A stretch of DNA of 64,000 bases from Sipunculus nudus (Eukaryota; Annelida; Sipuncula; Golfingiida; Sipunculidae): positions 91,141,830 to 91,205,829 of the forward strand of contig CM049307.1 in the NCBI GenBank assembly GCA_026874595.1, in the 5' to 3' direction. The first letter of the stretch is position 1. Every line of letters starts with the position of its first letter. Position numbers and translations under genes: made by a program. Positions 59,880-64,000 of the stretch are shown one piece after another. The notes below the pieces were generated by a model, which saw only the letters and a list, made by a program, of their open reading frames with translations, did no database searches and was not told the origin of the DNA.

Positions 59880-59930
59880 TTTATATTTAATAACATGCGA
59901 TGTTAACCTATAAAAAAGAAATATGATATG

Positions 59931-59978
<48 letters not shown>
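59841..59978. repeat. Two (TA)n microsatellites separated by about 55 bp
   Basis: TA tracts at about 59841-59878 and 59933-59978. The spacer contains no hammerhead core. Confidence 0.95.
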
Positions 59979-59979
<1 letters not shown>

Positions 59980-59982
<3 letters not shown>

Positions 59983-61385
59983 GATAAAAGAATAAGTTGC
60001 TGCTTTTATTATGATTGCGAAAGTCCTAAATCCTACCCAGTAGTTTGGCTGGCTCTGCATGGTCAGCAATGTAGCCGTAACTTTTGGGGTCAATGAAAGA
60101 CAACTGTATTCGTGCCGGTGTAGCGATATTACATTACCCCTCTTCAGGTTACCGAGGGTGGGGGGGGGGGGGGGTTATCTGAAATCGATTTCTAGTCATC
60201 CTTCCAAACAACCAAAATTGTTTCTTAACGTGTATTTACTAAAAATTCCAAAAATAGTTCCTTCTATATTTTATAAAATTATGTTGAATCTGTGTTTGTT
60301 TATGTTTGTATGTAATGTGTCTGTGTAAGAGTCATGAATCATGAATATAATTAAATTTATAATAAAATGTTGCAACAAATTAATTGTTCATATAACAGCT
60401 TTTAAATCTCGTAACTTGCAGGTACTTGATTGAAATAATATCACGAGTTTAGGGCATAAGATGTTATCATTTGATTAAATTAGCGAAGAGATCATCTGAA
60501 CCACAATAATTGAGCCTAAACATGCTTTATTGTATTTATAATTCAAAAACATTTTCAACAATCCGAACTGGTCTTTTCGGTTCTTCAGAATCAGCGTGTA
60601 ATATATTGATACGACAATATATATTATCCATAATTAAGCGGTAACTATTCACCGTTATACCGATACATCGCTTACTGTATAATACTATCGTTTCATTGTT
60701 CGATGTATCGTCAGAAGTTCGTGTATCGGTTCGTTCACGATGTATGCATATCCAGCATGGCAAGCGTTTCAGCGCGTGTGAGGCTTAATTTCATTGGCCA
60801 GAAGTTAATCAGCATCAACCCAATTGAAGGGGCTGCTTCAAATAAACATTATTCCCCAACCGTAGAAGCATCGGCATTATGAGTATGATACGTGGTTTCA
60901 CTGATAAGCAATAATGAGCAACTATAATTAAATTTGTACATATCTCAGCATCAACATAGAATCTGGGGCAGGGTATGTAGATTTTTTTCAATTCCTTGAA
61001 GAATGGCGCCTGTTCACATATTTGCAACATAACCACGGACCGGGTCTTCATTTGAAGCAAAAGAAATCTTCGAAAAATGAATCCGTTTCTTTGTATGATT
61101 TTGATGGTAGACCTTCTAGATTTCTGGTATTATGTACACGGTGGTAAGAATGCTTAACTTTAATTTAAAAAGTTTTATCTAACAAACCTCTTTTTAAATA
61201 TTTTTAAAATACATATCATGGTTAATAAGAACAAACACCAAATTTTAGTCTTGTAATTAAGGTTTTATTTTTTGATTTAAACTAACAGTTCTGATACAAA
61301 AAAAAAATCTTATCATATAATCCCAGACCCCCTTATGCCATACGATACAAGAGATAATCTTTAGGTCTATAGGTCGAAATTTTAC
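59980..61385. other. Unassigned, with poly-G run
   Basis: A run of about 15 G bases at 60160-60174. No recognised gene or element. Confidence 0.5.
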
Positions 61386-61387
61386 CT

Positions 61388-61462
61388 TTAAAGCACGAGC
61401 GGTGTTTGAACCAAGGAACCCTGTAGGACAAGGTTTTTACCAACTTGACTAGCCCTCCATCC
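61388..61462 (-). mobile_element. tRNA-like sequence (SINE head or tRNA pseudogene)
   Basis: On the minus strand GGAGGGCTAGTCAAGTTGGT contains an A-box-like TAGTCAAGTTGG. About 35 bases later GGTTCAAACACC is B-box-like, each box having one or two mismatches. Spacing fits a tRNA-type Pol III promoter. The acceptor stem does not pair cleanly, so it is not called as a tRNA gene. Confidence 0.5.
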
Positions 61463-64000
61463 CGTTCTTTGATCGGGATTGACAACCAGACACATAAAGC
61501 GGATATTAATTACGGTTTTCATTCTAAGCAGGTGCATGCCGGGAAACCCTTCAGCCACCATGTATATCTAAATCTCAATTTCAGGTTATTGTCAGATAGC
61601 AGAACAAAATACCCCTTTGGTAAATCTGGTGACAAGTTCCCAGAATCAATATGCCTATCAACACCTTCTGTCTAGAAAGTCTGCATCATAAACACTTCTT
61701 GTATAAGAGCCTATTCGGCAACTTCCGGGGGAGTCTGGGAAGTCACTGGTGACCGTGGAGTTTATTGAGTATCGGCCTGACGGTTCCGTTATCGAGTCTG
61801 GTTCAGTGCTTTCAGATATGGTGAAGACAGATTATAGACGAATTCTAAGCTCATTGCTGTTAGTTTATGTATGCCTTGGTTGTATTTCATTCAATGTCCG
61901 TATCTCATTCGATGCGGGATCGACATTTTATGAGCTTACCAACAAGATGACCAGATGACAGTTGACAGATGATTTAACATCCGGTTGCGGGTCCGTGAAA
62001 CACATGGTCTTCGCAAGAACATTAACTGAATTATAGATTATTCTATGTTTGTAAACAGGAATGAGTAATTGATTAGTGATTGAACAGTGTTTCTACATAT
62101 AAAATCATATAAAATCCTAGCGCCCAATTTTGAGGTTCTTACTTTTGGTTATTACATGGAATTATTTAACATTAATAATTTACAGTAATACCTTTGGTAC
62201 CTTATTATACATATATATGTATCTGAGTGCATGTATGTTTAAATTTGTGTGTATGTACATAATCACTTTCGCATTCCTTTTATCTTATCAAATATTTACT
62301 TATATATAACACGAACATACTCCCTTTGAAGTCCAGCACAGAAATCATACGGGTTGGACACGCAGTACCCTGACATTAAATACTTATCGCGAACCTGTTA
62401 ATAAACTATTTTTTTTTCTCTCTGTCTCATTCTCACACACGCGCGCACACACATATTCATTTCTTCTTTTCCGGTGTACACATTTTTTTCAGTTCCAAAT
62501 AATCCTGACATGGAATACCTGATGTCGGTTACTTTTTTATTGTTTCTCGTGACTTAAAGAGACATTATAGAAAACGTATATATGTTTACAACACTGAAAT
62601 GTTATTTCTTATTTTTTTCTGAATATACTTTATAAGTTGAATGCTACATGGCACCAATATTAATTTGAGTCGCGTTAATAGTCGGACACGCGTTTGGAAA
62701 TTGTGCGCCCATTGTGTGCAACACTGCTTCCTCGGTCTACCTAGATGCAAGAATATGATTTTTTTTTACTGTTGACGTCAAAGATTAATTTTAATCCCCT
62801 CCTCTTCCGATGTATTACAAACATTACGTAGGCCGCTACAGGCGAAATGTACGTCGCATGATGTATTTTTTACGCCGTTAAGGGATTAACAGACGCGCAC
62901 ATACACACACCATACGCACACCGACACACACGTAGATACTGTCCTTTCTCTAAATTTTATTCATGTGTATACGTCTACATTCTTTCTGTCTGTTATACAT
63001 ATATGCATATTCACATGTTAAATAGTAATTTCCTCTACGCTACTGTTCCGTACAAATCATTATATAATTGTTTCATTATTGGTATGTTAATATAAAATGG
63101 CCCCGACGTGTTAGTCCTGAGGGAGTCCTGTAACAGTTTAAATTGCCCAGTAGGATAGCCACTGCAATCATCATTTACTCTTATATTGTTTGACGCGCCC
63201 ACAAAATCATAATACAGTCGGAGTGTTCCACTGAGTAACAAATTATTTCGTAAAAATTCCAATGAGGCGAGACTATTTAAACCCAGACGCAAACACAATC
63301 ATTCCCCAAATATACATTTTACGGCATTTCGTAAAACATCGGTCCTTTGAAACTCTCTAAGGCTGATGTCAATAGCCTAATACCAAATATGCTTTTATTT
63401 TGGTGCAGTTATATACATGTTCCTTTGATGAACGCGGACAGAGAACGTGGAGAAATTTCTTCTGAATCAATTAACTGAAAATATTAAACATATAAATGGT
63501 TTGTCTGATAGCAAGTTGGTTTGTCTAATGGTTAGTTTAATTAAAAACAAGTAAATGTTGAGGTTATCTGGGTCAGTTTAATCTGATTTAATGATATTTT
63601 GTAGACAAAAATCAAGTTGACAAACGGTTAATTCCGATTTCAAATTAGACACAGGAGGGCGGTAACAATTGAACAAGATATAAATACATGTAATGGGTCT
63701 CTAGTTCTATCTGGGAGAATATTTCATCTTCTAAATAAGCTCTATTGGCGCCATGAATACTTGTAACGTTATATTAAATATCCCATGGTGCACTTGCCGC
63801 CAGATCAATCGTTTTCTTAAACGTTCGTTCCGGTACTTAGATTTTAACAGCGGCTCACATAGTTCACAGTTTATAGAGCAGACGCCATCTTTATTTCTCC
63901 CTTCGGTTTTAATATTAACTTCAGTACATTAGGAAATGCCAGGCTTAAAGATAAGCGGGACTGGAATTCAATAAAACGAAGAAAATAAATCCAAGCACTA
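61463..64000. other. Unassigned; includes an 87-codon unrecognised frame
   Basis: The minus-strand frame at 63035-63298 has mixed, non-repetitive composition (LNSLASLEFLRNNLL and DDCSGYPTGQFKLLQ), but no family is recognised and no flanking exons are seen. Short CA and CT tracts occur near 62420-62450 and 62900-62930. Confidence 0.4.

Noticed and set aside
61388-61462. Functional tRNA gene
   Set aside because: The boxes are mismatched and the acceptor stem does not pair, so it is more likely a SINE head or pseudogene.
1-64000. CRISPR arrays, prokaryotic operons, riboswitches or terminators
   Set aside because: The tandem repeats have no regular repeat-spacer structure with unique spacers, and base composition and repeat content are eukaryotic.

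Overview
This 64 kb window is AT-rich, non-coding-dominated DNA from an animal nuclear genome. The longest open frames are 100-145 codons, and most of those lie inside simple repeats or transposon debris. There are no operons or bacterial-style gene packing. Long (TA)n, (CT)n, (GA)n and (AAT)n tracts occur every few kilobases. tRNA-derived SINEs, MITE-like inverted-repeat elements, a LINE fragment and hammerhead-ribozyme motifs are present. This repeat mix fits a lophotrochozoan, most likely a mollusc such as a bivalve. The taxonomic call is an inference, because no host gene here can be used to test it. I found no protein-coding gene I would defend as intact and functional.

Layout. 0-8 kb: an 88-bp tandem repeat, a SINE near 4.4-4.7 kb and a five-to-six-copy satellite of about 145 bp at 5.5-6.3 kb. 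8.6-15.6 kb: three elements with related ends that start in TTAA and have repetitive GATC/GCGACC-rich interiors; one carries a tRNA-derived short element. A GA minisatellite and a hammerhead motif also lie here. 16-24 kb: SINE copies, a 105-bp inverted-repeat element with a perfect 9-bp target duplication, a candidate solo LTR, an old tandem duplication of 0.7-0.9 kb, and an inverted-repeat hammerhead cassette bracketed by TA tracts. 24.7 kb: a pogo/Tigger-like MITE. 28.1-33.1 kb: a nested cluster. An outer element with TAATCGATTA arrays (C) holds a 698-bp element (D2) and a 2.75-kb foldback element (A). A contains a LINE fragment, and that fragment is split by a further 1.24-kb foldback element (B). 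Target-site duplications fix the order of insertion. 36-52 kb: SINEs, a third hammerhead motif between TA tracts, and sparse dispersed repeats. 52.3-54.2 kb: a THAP-like zinc-finger start and, on the other strand, a frameshifted remnant of a conserved animal protein family. 54.5-64 kb: mainly microsatellites and unrecognised sequence.

The genes do not form a pathway. The story is one of repeated, datable transposon insertion, plus self-cleaving RNA motifs of the type carried by Penelope-like retroelements and retrozymes. The two most interesting signals are the four-layer nest at 28-33 kb, where three different elements use arrays of roughly 20-bp near-palindromes, and the hammerhead cassettes flanked by TA tracts.
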